17,595 nt of DNA from CAZHBA01 sp964530225 (GCA_964530225.1 CAZHBA010000061.1:1-17595), one strand, 5' to 3'. Counted from the stretch's first letter, positions 1 through 8,049 are shown. The notes: generated by a model from the sequence alone, not told the origin. Made by a program: numbers and translations.

Positions 1-333
1 GTCAAGAACAAGCTGGCGCCGCCGTTCAAGGTCGTCGAATTCGACATTATGTACGGCGAGGGCATCTCGAAGATGGGCGAGTTGATAGACCTGGGGGTGC
101 AGGCCGGAATCGTCGACAAGTCGGGCTCGTGGTTCTCCTGCGGCGACGAGCGCATTGGCCAGGGCCGGGAAAACGCCAAGACTTTCCTCAAGGAACATCC
201 CGATCTTGCCGACGACATCAAAAACCGTATTCGCGCCAATGCCGGCCTGATTTCCGAAGCTATGCTGGGATCACCGGAAGAGTTGGCCGGTGATGATGAT
301 GACGATACGGCAGTGGCCGAGGGTGACGATTGA
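1..333 (+). CDS. recA: Recombinase RecA, C-terminal part (5' end outside window)
   Basis: The open frame runs in from the left edge and encodes the last 110 residues of RecA, the ATP-dependent DNA strand-exchange protein that also triggers LexA self-cleavage in the SOS response. Recognisable are the end of the core domain (KLAPPFKVVEFDIMYGEGIS) and the C-terminal domain (GVQAGIVDKSGSWFSCGDERIGQGRENAK). The protein ends in a very acidic tail (DDDDDTAVAEGDD), which in RecA proteins modulates DNA binding. The usual full length is about 350-360 residues, so roughly two thirds lies upstream of the window. The frame is intact up to TGA at 331-333. The next gene is alaS, with no recX between them. 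The assignment is secure. Confidence 0.97.
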   Translation, partial: VKNKLAPPFKVVEFDIMYGEGISKMGELIDLGVQAGIVDKSGSWFSCGDERIGQGRENAKTFLKEHPDLADDIKNRIRANAGLISEAMLGSPEELAGDDDDDTAVAEGDD

Positions 334-394
334 ACGGGTAAATAAATAAAAAAACGGGCCGCCAGGCCAATTTGGCGGCAATAGAGGAGATTGG

Positions 395-419
395 GCGGCG
401 CCCGGCGGGCGCCGCTTTT
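395..419 (+). terminator. Rho-independent terminator of recA
   Basis: A perfect 9-bp GC stem (GCGGCGCCC paired with GGGCGCCGC) with a 3-nt GGC loop is followed directly by TTTT. It lies 62 bp after the recA stop. A second, weaker hairpin sits just before it at 358-379 (GCCGCCA paired with TGGCGGC, 8-nt loop), without a T tract. The structure separates recA from alaS transcription, so alaS should have its own promoter. Confidence 0.8.
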
Positions 420-443
420 GTTGGTGCACCCGCTATCGGCCCC

Positions 444-472
444 TCGACAGTAATCGGGGCGCGGGGTAAAAC
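444..472 (+). promoter_or_regulatory. Candidate sigma-70 promoter of alaS
   Basis: TCGACA at 444-449 (5 of 6 matches to TTGACA) and TAAAAC at 467-472 (4 of 6 matches to TATAAT) are separated by exactly 17 bp. They lie just downstream of the recA terminator. Transcription would begin near 479, giving a leader of about 70 nt before the alaS ATG. This rests on pattern only. Confidence 0.4.
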
Positions 473-551
473 GCCGGGCCGGATCGTGGTTAGCGATTCT
501 TACGTACCGGTGCTGTGCCCGCCGACAAACCCGAGCTCAAGTTCTGTAAAT

Positions 552-3221
552 ATGGCAACGACAAGCGAAGTCCGTTCCGCATTTCTCGAATTCTTTGGCC
601 GCTACGGTCACGAGATCATTGATTCTTCGCCTTTGGTGCCGCTCAACGATCCCACCCTGATGTTCACTAACGCTGGCATGGTGCAGTTTAAAAACGTGTT
701 CACTGGCACCGAGGCTCGGCCGTACAAGCGCGCAACCACGTCGCAAAAATGCGTGCGCGCGGGCGGCAAGCATAACGACTTAGAAAATGTCGGCTACACC
801 GCGCGTCACCATACTTTCTTTGAAATGCTCGGTAACTTTTCCTTCGGCGATTATTTCAAGGAAATGGCTATCGAGTTGGCGTGGAATTTGATTACTAAGG
901 AGTACGGCCTGCCGGGCGAGCGCCTGTTAGTTACGGTATACGAAGACGACGACGAAGCCTTCGATTTGTGGGGCAAGATCGCCGGCCTGCCCGACGAGCG
1001 TATCATACGCATCGGCACCTCCGATAATTTCTGGCAAATGGGCGATACTGGGCCTTGCGGGCCGTGTTCGGAGATTTTCTACGATCACGGCGAGCACATT
1101 CCGGGCGGCCCGCCGGGTAGTCCCGAGGGGGATGGTGACCGCTTCATCGAAATCTGGAACCTGGTGTTCATGCAGTTCGAGCAGCATGCGCCCGGCGAGC
1201 GCGAGCCCCTACCCAAACCGTCGATCGATACCGGCATGGGATTGGAGCGCCTTACGGCCGTGCTGCAAGGCAAGCACGACAATTACGATATCGATCTCAT
1301 GCGCACGCTAATTGAGGCCTCCGCCGACGCCTCGAACGTCGCCGCCGATGGTGAGTACGCGGTCAGCCACCGGGTAATCGCCGACCATTTGCGCGCCTGT
1401 TCCTTCGTCATTGCCGACGGGGTGCTGCCGTCGAACGAGGGGCGCGGCTATGTGTTGCGCCGGATTATGCGCCGCGCCATGCGCCACGCCCATCTGCTGG
1501 GTTGCCGCGATCCGCTGATGTACCGCCTGGTGCCCAACCTGGTCGGCGCCATGGGCCAGGCCTATGGTGAGCTTGTCCGGGCGCAGGCGCTGATCGTCGG
1601 CACCTTCAAGCTGGAAGAAGAACGCTTCAAGCAGACCCTCGACCGCGGTCTGCGTTTGCTCGAAGAGGAAACTAACCGGCTTGGTGAGCGCCAGACCCTA
1701 TCGGGCGAAGTCGCCTTTCGCCTCTACGATACTTTCGGCTTTCCCCTCGACCTCACCGAAGACATTCTGCGCGGTCAGGGCCGCAAAGTTGACACGGCGG
1801 AATTTGACATCGCGATGGAACGCCAGCGCGCCGCCGCGCGCCAGGCCTGGGCCGGTTCTGGCGACGTGGCCACCGACGAGGTCTGGTTCGATGTAAGAGA
1901 AAATACCGGCGCGACAGAGTTTCTGGGTTACGACACCGATGTGGCTGAAGGCGTGGTGGCGGCCATTGTGGTCGGTGGCGCCGTTATCGAGCGCGCCGAC
2001 GTTGGTGATGCGGCGGCGATCGTCGTCAATCAAACGCCTTTTTACGCGGAATCGGGCGGCCAGATGGGCGACGCCGGTTTCCTGTTAAGCGCCGACGGGG
2101 CCGAAGTGGCGGTCACCGACACGCAAAAGAAGCTGGGTGATCTGCACGTGCATTTTTGCACTATCGGCCATAAACCGTTGGCCACCGGAGACGTGGTCGA
2201 ACTGCGCGTTGATACGGCGCGCCGCGATCGTCTGCGTGCCAACCATTCGGCGACCCATCTTTTGCACGAAGTACTGCGCCAACAACTCGGCGACCATGTG
2301 ACGCAAAAGGGATCGCTGGTCGCTCCCGACCGGCTGCGTTTCGATATCAGCCATCCACATGCTATCGCCGTTGACGACCTGAAGGCCATCGAAGAGCTGG
2401 TGAACGACCGCGTTGCCGTCAACGCGCCGGTGGAAACACGGCTGATGACGCCGGATAACGCCATCGAGAAGGGGGCGCTGGCCTTGTTCGGCGAAAAGTA
2501 CGACGACGAAGTCCGCGTCGTTGCCATGGGCGGCTCGCCTGCCGAAGGCAAGACCGGCGACGCATTCTCGGTCGAATTGTGCGGCGGCACCCATGTGCGG
2601 CGCACCGGCGATATCGGCCTGGTCACCATCGTTTCGGAGGGGGGCATTTCTTCCGGCGTGCGGCGGATCGAGGCGCTCACCGGTACCGATGCGCGCCGTC
2701 ATCTGGCCGAGCAGGCGCAATTGCTCAAATCGGCTGCTGATGCGTTGAAGGCCCGCCCAACCGACGTGCCAGAGCGAGTGTTGCAGTTGCTCGACGAACG
2801 GCGCAAGCTCGAACGTGAGTTGGCCGAAGTGCGCCGCACAATGGCGACCGGCGGCGCTGCTGACGCCGAAGCGGCAGGCGCCGATATCGGCGGCCTCACC
2901 TATGTTTCCCGGGCGTTGAGCGAAGTGCCACCGCGCGAACTGAAATCCATGGTTGACGCTTTGAAAGCCAAGATTAGCTCTGGCATTGTCGTCGTCGCCA
3001 ATGCCTATGATGGCAAGGGCTCTATCGTCGTCGGCGTTACTCCGGATCTGGTCAAACGGTTCAGCGCCGTCGATCTGGTTCGCGTCGGCGTCGCCGAACT
3101 GGGCGGTAAGGGTGGCGGTGGCCGACCCGATATGGCGCAGGGCGGCGGCCCCGAGGCGGGCAAGACCGATGCCGCGTTAGCGGCCATCGAGCGCACGCTC
3201 AAGAAACAATTGGCAATATAA
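552..3221 (+). CDS. alaS: Alanine--tRNA ligase
   Basis: This class II aminoacyl-tRNA synthetase charges tRNA-Ala with alanine and hydrolyses Ser- or Gly-tRNA-Ala in its editing domain. From the ATG at 552 the protein has 889 residues, normal for bacterial AlaS, and starts with the typical MATTSEVRSAFLEFFGRYGH. The frame is open upstream to a TTG at 372, but that stretch would translate the recA terminator hairpin and an unconserved leader, so ATG 552 is preferred although no clear Shine-Dalgarno precedes it. Visible are class II motif 3 (GMGLERL, from residue 228), the RRIMRRAMRH segment, the editing-site zinc ligands in NHSATHLLH (His565, His569) and CGGTH (Cys677, His681), and a Gly-rich C-Ala domain end (GGKGGGGRPDMAQGGG). 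No lesion is seen. The recA-alaS order is common in proteobacteria. Confidence 0.97.
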   Translation: MATTSEVRSAFLEFFGRYGHEIIDSSPLVPLNDPTLMFTNAGMVQFKNVFTGTEARPYKRATTSQKCVRAGGKHNDLENVGYTARHHTFFEMLGNFSFGDYFKEMAIELAWNLITKEYGLPGERLLVTVYEDDDEAFDLWGKIAGLPDERIIRIGTSDNFWQMGDTGPCGPCSEIFYDHGEHIPGGPPGSPEGDGDRFIEIWNLVFMQFEQHAPGEREPLPKPSIDTGMGLERLTAVLQGKHDNYDIDLMRTLIEASADASNVAADGEYAVSHRVIADHLRACSFVIADGVLPSNEGRGYVLRRIMRRAMRHAHLLGCRDPLMYRLVPNLVGAMGQAYGELVRAQALIVGTFKLEEERFKQTLDRGLRLLEEETNRLGERQTLSGEVAFRLYDTFGFPLDLTEDILRGQGRKVDTAEFDIAMERQRAAARQAWAGSGDVATDEVWFDVRENTGATEFLGYDTDVAEGVVAAIVVGGAVIERADVGDAAAIVVNQTPFYAESGGQMGDAGFLLSADGAEVAVTDTQKKLGDLHVHFCTIGHKPLATGDVVELRVDTARRDRLRANHSATHLLHEVLRQQLGDHVTQKGSLVAPDRLRFDISHPHAIAVDDLKAIEELVNDRVAVNAPVETRLMTPDNAIEKGALALFGEKYDDEVRVVAMGGSPAEGKTGDAFSVELCGGTHVRRTGDIGLVTIVSEGGISSGVRRIEALTGTDARRHLAEQAQLLKSAADALKARPTDVPERVLQLLDERRKLERELAEVRRTMATGGAADAEAAGADIGGLTYVSRALSEVPPRELKSMVDALKAKISSGIVVVANAYDGKGSIVVGVTPDLVKRFSAVDLVRVGVAELGGKGGGGRPDMAQGGGPEAGKTDAALAAIERTLKKQLAI

Positions 3222-3261
3222 TAACAAAGCAAGCGCCAGCCGGCGGGAAACGGGACAAGCC

Positions 3262-4113
3262 ATGCGATTTGAAGGCACCGAAAGCTACGTTGCGACCGAT
3301 GATTTGCAAGTTGCAGTGAATGCCGCGATCACGTTGGAACGGCCGTTGCTGGTCAAGGGCGAGCCGGGTACCGGCAAGACCGTGCTGGCGCATGAGATCG
3401 CCGCTGCGCTCGGCGCGCCTCTGATCGAATGGCACATCAAATCGACCACCAAGGCGCAGTACGGGCTTTATGAATACGATGCAGTCGCCCGCCTGCGCGA
3501 TGGCCAACTCGGCGACGAGCGGGTGCACAATATCGGTAATTACATCGTACGCGGCAAGCTGTGGGAGGCCTTCGATAGCGATATGCGGCCGGTGGTGCTG
3601 ATCGATGAAATCGACAAAGCGGATATCGAGTTTCCCAACGATCTACTGCTCGAACTTGACCGCATGGAGTTCCATATCTACGAGACCAAGGCGACAGTCG
3701 TGGCGAAAAACCGGCCGATCGTGTTGATTACGTCGAACAACGAGAAGGAACTGCCCGACGCCTTTCTGCGCCGCTGCTTTTTCCACTACATCGCCTTTCC
3801 CGACGCCGACACCATGACGCAGATTGTCGACGTGCATTACCCGGACATTAAAAAAATCCTGCTACGTGAGGCGTTGAGGGTGTTCTACGATGTGCGTGAC
3901 GTGCCGGGCCTAAAGAAAAAACCGACGACATCGGAACTGCTGGATTGGCTGAAGCTACTGGTCGCTGAGGATATCGATGCTGATGTGTTGCGTACCAGCG
4001 ATCCGGCGAAGCTGATACCGCCGCTCTACGGCGCGCTGCTAAAATCAGAACAGGACGTGCAACTGCTTGAGCGCCTGGCGTTCTTAAACCGCCGCGAACG
4101 GGCGGGCCAATAG
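3262..4113 (+). CDS. MoxR-family AAA+ ATPase
   Basis: This is a 283-residue cytoplasmic AAA+ ATPase of the MoxR type. Such proteins act as chaperone-like motors, usually with a von Willebrand A partner encoded next door, in assembly or metal loading of enzymes. Walker A is GEPGTGKT (33-40), Walker B is VVLIDEID (111-118), sensor 1 is ITSNN (156-160), and the arginine-bearing LPDAFLRRC segment follows at 165-172. The CO dehydrogenase factor CoxD belongs to a related group, but no cox genes are visible here, so the client is unknown. It starts 40 bp after alaS, possibly partly by read-through, and its stop lies 15 bp before the VWA gene, so the two are almost certainly co-transcribed. Confidence 0.9.
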   Translation: MRFEGTESYVATDDLQVAVNAAITLERPLLVKGEPGTGKTVLAHEIAAALGAPLIEWHIKSTTKAQYGLYEYDAVARLRDGQLGDERVHNIGNYIVRGKLWEAFDSDMRPVVLIDEIDKADIEFPNDLLLELDRMEFHIYETKATVVAKNRPIVLITSNNEKELPDAFLRRCFFHYIAFPDADTMTQIVDVHYPDIKKILLREALRVFYDVRDVPGLKKKPTTSELLDWLKLLVAEDIDADVLRTSDPAKLIPPLYGALLKSEQDVQLLERLAFLNRRERAGQ

Positions 4114-4128
4114 CGCGTCGCCGGAACC

Positions 4129-5310
4129 ATGTTCCCCCAATTCTTCCTCGAACTTCGCCGTGCCGAAGTGCCGGTGTCACTGCGCGAATATCTCGACCTG
4201 ATGGGTGCGCTCGATAAGGGCCTGGGCCATTATCAGGTCGAAGAATTCTACTATCTGTCGCGGGCGCTACTGGTGAAGGATGAACGCCACATCGACCGCT
4301 TCGACCAGGTATTCGGCCACATCTTCCGCGGCCTCGAGCCGCCCGACTTCGAGGAAGACCATGCCGAAGTTCCCGAAGAGTGGTTGCGCAAGATGGGCGA
4401 GTTGGTGCTCACAGAGGAAGAGAAGGCGCAGATCGAAGCGCTCGGCGGTTGGGACGAGCTGATGGAGACCCTGCGCCAGCGCCTTGAGGAACAAACAGGC
4501 CGCCACCAGGGCGGCGATAAATGGATTGGCACACAAGGCAAGTCGCCGTTCGGCGCCCAGGGCTATAACCCGGAAGGCGTGCGCATTGGCCAGGACGAAA
4601 ACCGTAATTTCTCGGCGGTGAAGGTCTGGGATAAGCGGATATACCGCGATCTGGACTCTGACGTGGCTCTCGGCACGCGCCATATCAAGATGGCGCTGCG
4701 CCGCTTGCGCCGCTTCGCGCGCGAAGGTGCCGCCGAAGAGCTCGATCTCGACGACACCATATCGTCGACGGCGCGCAACGGCGGTTGGCTCGATATTAAA
4801 ATGATCCCGGAACGCCACAACGCGGCGAAGGTGTTGCTGCTGTTCGATGTTGGCGGTTCGATGGACACCCATGTGCGCACGTGCGAGGAAATGTTCTCGG
4901 CCGCGCGCACCGAGTTCAAACATCTCGAATATTATTATTTCCACAACTGCGTCTACGAATCGGTGTGGCGCGAAAATCGCCGGCGCCAGTCGCGGCGCCT
5001 GGCGACGTGGGACCTACTGCACACCTATCCGTCCGACTACAAGCTGATCATCGTCGGCGACGCTGCGATGAGCCCCTACGAAATTGCCCATCCCGGTGGT
5101 AGTGTCGAGCACTGGAACGAGGAATCCGGCGAGGTTTGGCTGCGCCGGCTGCTGCGCACCTATCCCCACGCGGCCTGGCTCAATCCGTTACCCCAGAACC
5201 GCTGGCGCTATTTCCCGTCGGCCGGCATGATCAGCGAACTGTTCGAGGGCCGCATGTTCAGCCTGACCCTCGACGGCCTCGACGCCGCCATGCGTGAGCT
5301 CAGTCATTAA
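4129..5310 (+). CDS. CoxE-like von Willebrand factor A domain protein
   Basis: This 393-residue protein is the expected partner of the preceding MoxR ATPase. The N-terminal half (about 1-130) is charged and helical and resembles the CoxE/VWA-containing family. The C-terminal half is a VWA fold with the metal-ion-dependent adhesion site beginning LLLFDVGGSMD (MIDAS residues Asp240 to Ser244). The motif is DxGxS rather than the classical DxSxS, which I recall as usual in this family. Later elements are YYYFHNCVYESVW (268-280) and the strand LIIVGDAAMSPYE. There is no signal peptide or membrane segment. The MoxR-VWA pair probably works as an ATPase plus adaptor in maturing a metalloenzyme or complex; which one cannot be told from this window. 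Its stop codon overlaps, on the opposite strand, the stop of the icd remnant. Confidence 0.88.
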   Translation: MFPQFFLELRRAEVPVSLREYLDLMGALDKGLGHYQVEEFYYLSRALLVKDERHIDRFDQVFGHIFRGLEPPDFEEDHAEVPEEWLRKMGELVLTEEEKAQIEALGGWDELMETLRQRLEEQTGRHQGGDKWIGTQGKSPFGAQGYNPEGVRIGQDENRNFSAVKVWDKRIYRDLDSDVALGTRHIKMALRRLRRFAREGAAEELDLDDTISSTARNGGWLDIKMIPERHNAAKVLLLFDVGGSMDTHVRTCEEMFSAARTEFKHLEYYYFHNCVYESVWRENRRRQSRRLATWDLLHTYPSDYKLIIVGDAAMSPYEIAHPGGSVEHWNEESGEVWLRRLLRTYPHAAWLNPLPQNRWRYFPSAGMISELFEGRMFSLTLDGLDAAMRELSH

Positions 5311-5726
5311 GGTAATAAGCCGCTTAAATTAAACCGCGATACCCTAAGGTATTCACGCATACATTCTGTGATCGGCTTCCGTGTTACTCCCGATTCCGGG
5401 AAGTCGCAAACCACATGTTCGATAGGGTCGCTGCTGTTCTCGGGTTCGAAGGAGATCGCCAGGTGGCTCTTGCCGGACACCTTGAAATCGGTCGCCTGGT
5501 ACCAGCCGCCGAAGGCGTGGCGGCTGATAATTATCGTCTTGGTACAGTCGGACACCATGCGCGGCACGTTTTTGATAACGATCGGTTCGCGGAACACGGT
5601 GCCGCCGAGAATGTTGAGGATTGTGCCTTTGGGCGAACGCCTCATCTGCTTGAGCCCGAATTCCTCGACCCGCGCCTCGTCCGAGGTGATGGTGGCGCAT
5701 TTTACACCAACGCCGGTATGACATTA
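5307..5726 (-). pseudogene. icd: NADP-isocitrate dehydrogenase remnant (internal fragment)
   Basis: Read on the - strand from about 5717, the frame encodes GVGVKCATITSDEARVEEFG, then LKQMRRSPKGTILNILGGTV and FREPIVIKNVPR, then RHAFGGWYQATDFKVSGK and DPIEHVVCDFPESGV. This is the substrate- and NADP-site region of the homodimeric (eukaryote-like) isocitrate dehydrogenase, roughly residues 70-185 of about 405. The first 70 residues and the last 220 or so are missing. Many usually fixed positions differ: MRRSPKGT for MWKSPNGT, VSDCTKTIIISRHAFGGWY for a VPGWTKPIVIGRHAFGDQY-like consensus. After ESGV the similarity fades and the frame ends at a stop overlapping that of the VWA gene. It has lost most of its catalytic residues and is best called a decayed fragment. 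In other alphaproteobacteria I recall icd lying near recA/alaS, so this may be the ancestral copy. Confidence 0.85.
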
Positions 5727-7094
5727 GCCACCCCAGGGGGTGACCTTCTCCTTCAGCGCTGCATAGCCTTCGAGAAAGCCGGGCCGTTCGCCGGCATAGA
5801 CCTCGTCGAACTTGTCGAGCGCATCGTCGAGCCATTTACGCAAATCCTCGTTGTCAGGATTGGCGTTGATATAGGCGTCGCGGATCAACACGAAATGGAT
5901 GCGCGGATCGTAGGGCTGCTTGGTGCCGTCCATGGATTCGTCGCCGTCCAGCAGGCGCAGCAGCATGGCGTCGGCTGAACCCAGTGTTTGCTCGTGGATC
6001 GCCGGGCCGCTCATGCGGTGCATCACCGAGGTCATGTCGCGGCCGTTGCCGGTGGTGTAGCCCATATTGGTCCAGGTCTCGTCGGCGTCGATATCGTGGC
6101 CAAGTTGACCGGCGACGCGCTTAGAATAAGCGCGCAGCGGATCGGAGACGTCGGCCAAGAGGTCGGTCAGTCGGTCACCGTCGAGGTCGGCCGCCAGGAT
6201 GATACAGTCACGTTGCTCAATCAAATCCCACAGCAGCAGGCCGTAATTGGTGTCCGCGATATGTTGCTCGATGCGGCCACCCCAGTTCTCCATACCGTCC
6301 TTGAAATCGGCCGGTAGCAGGGCGACGATCTTGTCGATATTCTCCTTATGCTCCTCATAGGGGTCGACGGCGTATTTGCGGCCGACTTCGAACTTCGTAC
6401 CTTGTAGCATCCAGGTATGCAGGCCAGCGTTGATGCCATCTTCCATCGCTTGGGTCGGCTTCATGGCGACGCGGCCAAGCTTTCCGGTTTCGTGCACCAT
6501 CTTCAGGAACAGACGGTTGGCGTAGGCCATCTGCATGCTAGGCGAATTCATTTCGGAATGCACGAGACCGGTCTTGGCGTCGACGTTGAATTTCGGCCGG
6601 TCTTGCGAATAGGGCAGGCAGGGCATGGAGCGGACGACGGTAATCGGGCCGTAGGGGCGGACGTTGCAGTAGACGCCGGCCTGGGTGCGTAGCGGCGCGT
6701 TGCCCGACTTACCCATGACGACGACGCGGCTACCGTCGGCATCGTTCACATAGGCGTCGCCGGCGGTCGACCATTTGATCGAGATGCAGGGCATGTTGCC
6801 GAACCAGGCGAGACAATCGAGCTTGGTGTCGTGGCGGTACTGCGACCACATGGGTACGGCATAGAAGGGCAGGTCGAGAATGTCGATAGCGGCGACGGTA
6901 CCGAGCAGCGCGTAGGCGTCGGTCATCGAGTGCGCGACAGGGTTCACATTGCCGGCGAAATTGCCACCCTGCCAGACCACGGCGTCGGGATGGCCTTCTG
7001 GTCGGACGTCGGTCGGCTGAAACAGCCCCTGTAGGGTTCCGAACAGATCGCCACCGTCGGCCTCCGTTCGTGCGATGGACATCAGGTCAATCAT
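5724..7094 (-). CDS. Uncharacterised 456-residue protein
   Basis: I do not recognise the family. The ATG at 7092-7094 is preceded by AAAGAGA, a weak ribosome-binding site, and opens an intact frame of bacterial-looking protein. There is no signal peptide, membrane segment or nucleotide-binding loop, so it is probably a soluble cytoplasmic enzyme. It is acidic and rich in Trp, Met, His and Asp. Segments that look conserved are GNFAGNVNPVAHSMTDA (44-60), FYAVPMWSQYRHDT (77-90), MPCISIKWSTAGDAYVND (101-118), YCNVRPYGP (142-150), SMPCLPYSQDRPKF (156-169), LVHSEMNSP (178-185), INAGLHTWMLQG (221-232) and MGYTTGNGRDMTSVMHRMSG (344-363). Recurrent His and Cys (Cys94, 103, 143, 159, 297; His55, 88, 179, 201, 226) could bind metal, but that is a guess. 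Its stop is followed within three codons, in the same frame, by the icd remnant. No partner gene is adjacent. Confidence 0.8.
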   Translation of the reverse strand: MIDLMSIARTEADGGDLFGTLQGLFQPTDVRPEGHPDAVVWQGGNFAGNVNPVAHSMTDAYALLGTVAAIDILDLPFYAVPMWSQYRHDTKLDCLAWFGNMPCISIKWSTAGDAYVNDADGSRVVVMGKSGNAPLRTQAGVYCNVRPYGPITVVRSMPCLPYSQDRPKFNVDAKTGLVHSEMNSPSMQMAYANRLFLKMVHETGKLGRVAMKPTQAMEDGINAGLHTWMLQGTKFEVGRKYAVDPYEEHKENIDKIVALLPADFKDGMENWGGRIEQHIADTNYGLLLWDLIEQRDCIILAADLDGDRLTDLLADVSDPLRAYSKRVAGQLGHDIDADETWTNMGYTTGNGRDMTSVMHRMSGPAIHEQTLGSADAMLLRLLDGDESMDGTKQPYDPRIHFVLIRDAYINANPDNEDLRKWLDDALDKFDEVYAGERPGFLEGYAALKEKVTPWGG

Positions 7095-7420
7095 TTATGT
7101 CTCTTTCGATAAAGTTCGTATGTGGGTGCAGAGTGTATTTCGGTCGCAACGGATCGGCTCGACAAACCGGTGTGCGGAATCGTTTGTATGCTGTGTAAGG
7201 TCGCGTCTGTAAAGCCCCGGGTCACACGTCCTAATGACCTGCGGTGACGAAGCGTTCGACCAATTGGCGCTAGACCATGTGCGCGGCAAAAATCTCGGCC
7301 TTGATTTAGATGAAGTCTACGGAGCCGATCAAGACGAAAGGGTTGGATTGGCAGAAATTTTGAAACGGGCGCGCAGGTTACCAAGTCAGTGCTGCGGCGC
7401 GTTGGCGGCGTAAATTAGTT
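7095..7420. other. Spacer without a convincing gene
   Basis: This 326-bp stretch separates the start of the 456-residue gene from the 3' end of the LOG gene. It should hold the promoter of the former on the - strand, but I see only a poor match (TTTACA, 17 bp, CATACA). A + strand frame at 7234-7413 would encode 59 residues (MTCGDEAFDQLALDHVRGK to the end, later DLDEVYGADQDERVGLAEIL). It has a protein-like composition but no Shine-Dalgarno and no family I recognise, so it may be a small gene, a remnant or chance. Confidence 0.5.
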
Positions 7421-8005
7421 TTACAGACGCTCGGAATCGACGGTCAATTCGCCGCCCGGCAGGCGCGCCAGGGCCGGAAATATGTCGTCAACGGAATCGA
7501 CAAACGCGGCTAATTCGACGTTTTTGCGTCGGGCGTAGCCGGCGGCGACAATGCCGTCGATCACAGTGCGCAGATTGTCCCAGTAGCCGGTGCTGTTGAC
7601 CACGACGATAGGCTTGGTGTGCAGGCCGAGCTGCTTCCAGGTGATGATTTCGAACAGCTCTTCCAGCGTACCCAATCCGCCGGGCAGAACGACAAAACCG
7701 TCGGACAGTTCGGCCATGCGGGCCTTTCGGTCGTGCATCGTGGCGACGATCTCCAGCTCGGTGATACCCTGATGGCCGATTTCGTGGCGCATCAAAAAGT
7801 CGGGGATAATACCGGTAACAGAGCCGCCGCCTTCGAGTACGGCGTCGGCGAGCGTACCCATTACCCCGACCCGGCCGCCGCCAAAAACCAGGTTTACACC
7901 CCGTTGCGCCAGCTCGTGGCCGAAGGCGCGCGCCGCGTCTTTGTGCGCGACGGGACCGCGGTCCGATGACCCGCAATAAACGCACAGTGATCGAATGTAC
8001 TCCAT
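7421..8005 (-). CDS. LOG-family nucleoside 5'-monophosphate phosphoribohydrolase (TIGR00730 type)
   Basis: This 194-residue protein belongs to the LOG family (formerly 'lysine decarboxylase-like'). Members cleave the N-glycosidic bond of cytokinin riboside monophosphates or AMP to give the free base and ribose 5-phosphate. It has the Rossmann-like start (YIRSLCVYCGSS), GGGRVGVMG (42-50), MHDRK (90-94) and the signature PGGLGTLEE (108-116); Arg93 and the Glu of the signature are the expected catalytic residues. The frame can be extended to a TTG at 8012-8014 (adding three residues), but the ATG at 8003-8005 is the more natural start, just before the conserved core. It is divergent from the LysM gene. 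Whether it makes cytokinin or salvages AMP cannot be seen from the sequence. Confidence 0.92.
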   Translation of the reverse strand: MEYIRSLCVYCGSSDRGPVAHKDAARAFGHELAQRGVNLVFGGGRVGVMGTLADAVLEGGGSVTGIIPDFLMRHEIGHQGITELEIVATMHDRKARMAELSDGFVVLPGGLGTLEELFEIITWKQLGLHTKPIVVVNSTGYWDNLRTVIDGIVAAGYARRKNVELAAFVDSVDDIFPALARLPGGELTVDSERL

Positions 8006-8021
8006 GGGTGGCAACGACCTG

Positions 8022-8049
8022 ATTATGCTGTAACTTGTACGAGTTGTAC
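8022..8049. promoter_or_regulatory. Divergent promoter area with TTGTAC direct repeat
   Basis: The 132 bp between the two divergent starts contain TTGTAC twice in direct order, 3 bp apart (8035-8040 and 8044-8049), and, on the - strand, CATAAT (8022-8027), a 5-of-6 match to a -10 box. With this -10 the LOG mRNA would have a leader of about 10 nt. The repeat could be an operator overlapping the LOG -35 area. No good -35 is seen for either gene. Confidence 0.25.

Noticed and set aside
372..551. A 60-residue N-terminal extension of AlaS from TTG 372
   Set aside because: It would translate the recA terminator hairpin and has no AlaS similarity; ATG 552 begins the conserved MATTSEVRSAF and gives the usual length.
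2042..2720. Two long - strand frames (over 210 codons each) inside alaS
   Set aside because: Both lie fully antisense to a conserved gene, overlap each other in different frames and have low-complexity, Arg/Ser-rich translations typical of shadow frames in GC-rich DNA.
5311..5345. Imperfect inverted repeat (GCCGCTTAA / TTAAACCGC) between the convergent VWA gene and icd remnant, as a bidirectional terminator
   Set aside because: Two mismatches in nine positions and no T tract, so the stem is too weak to call.
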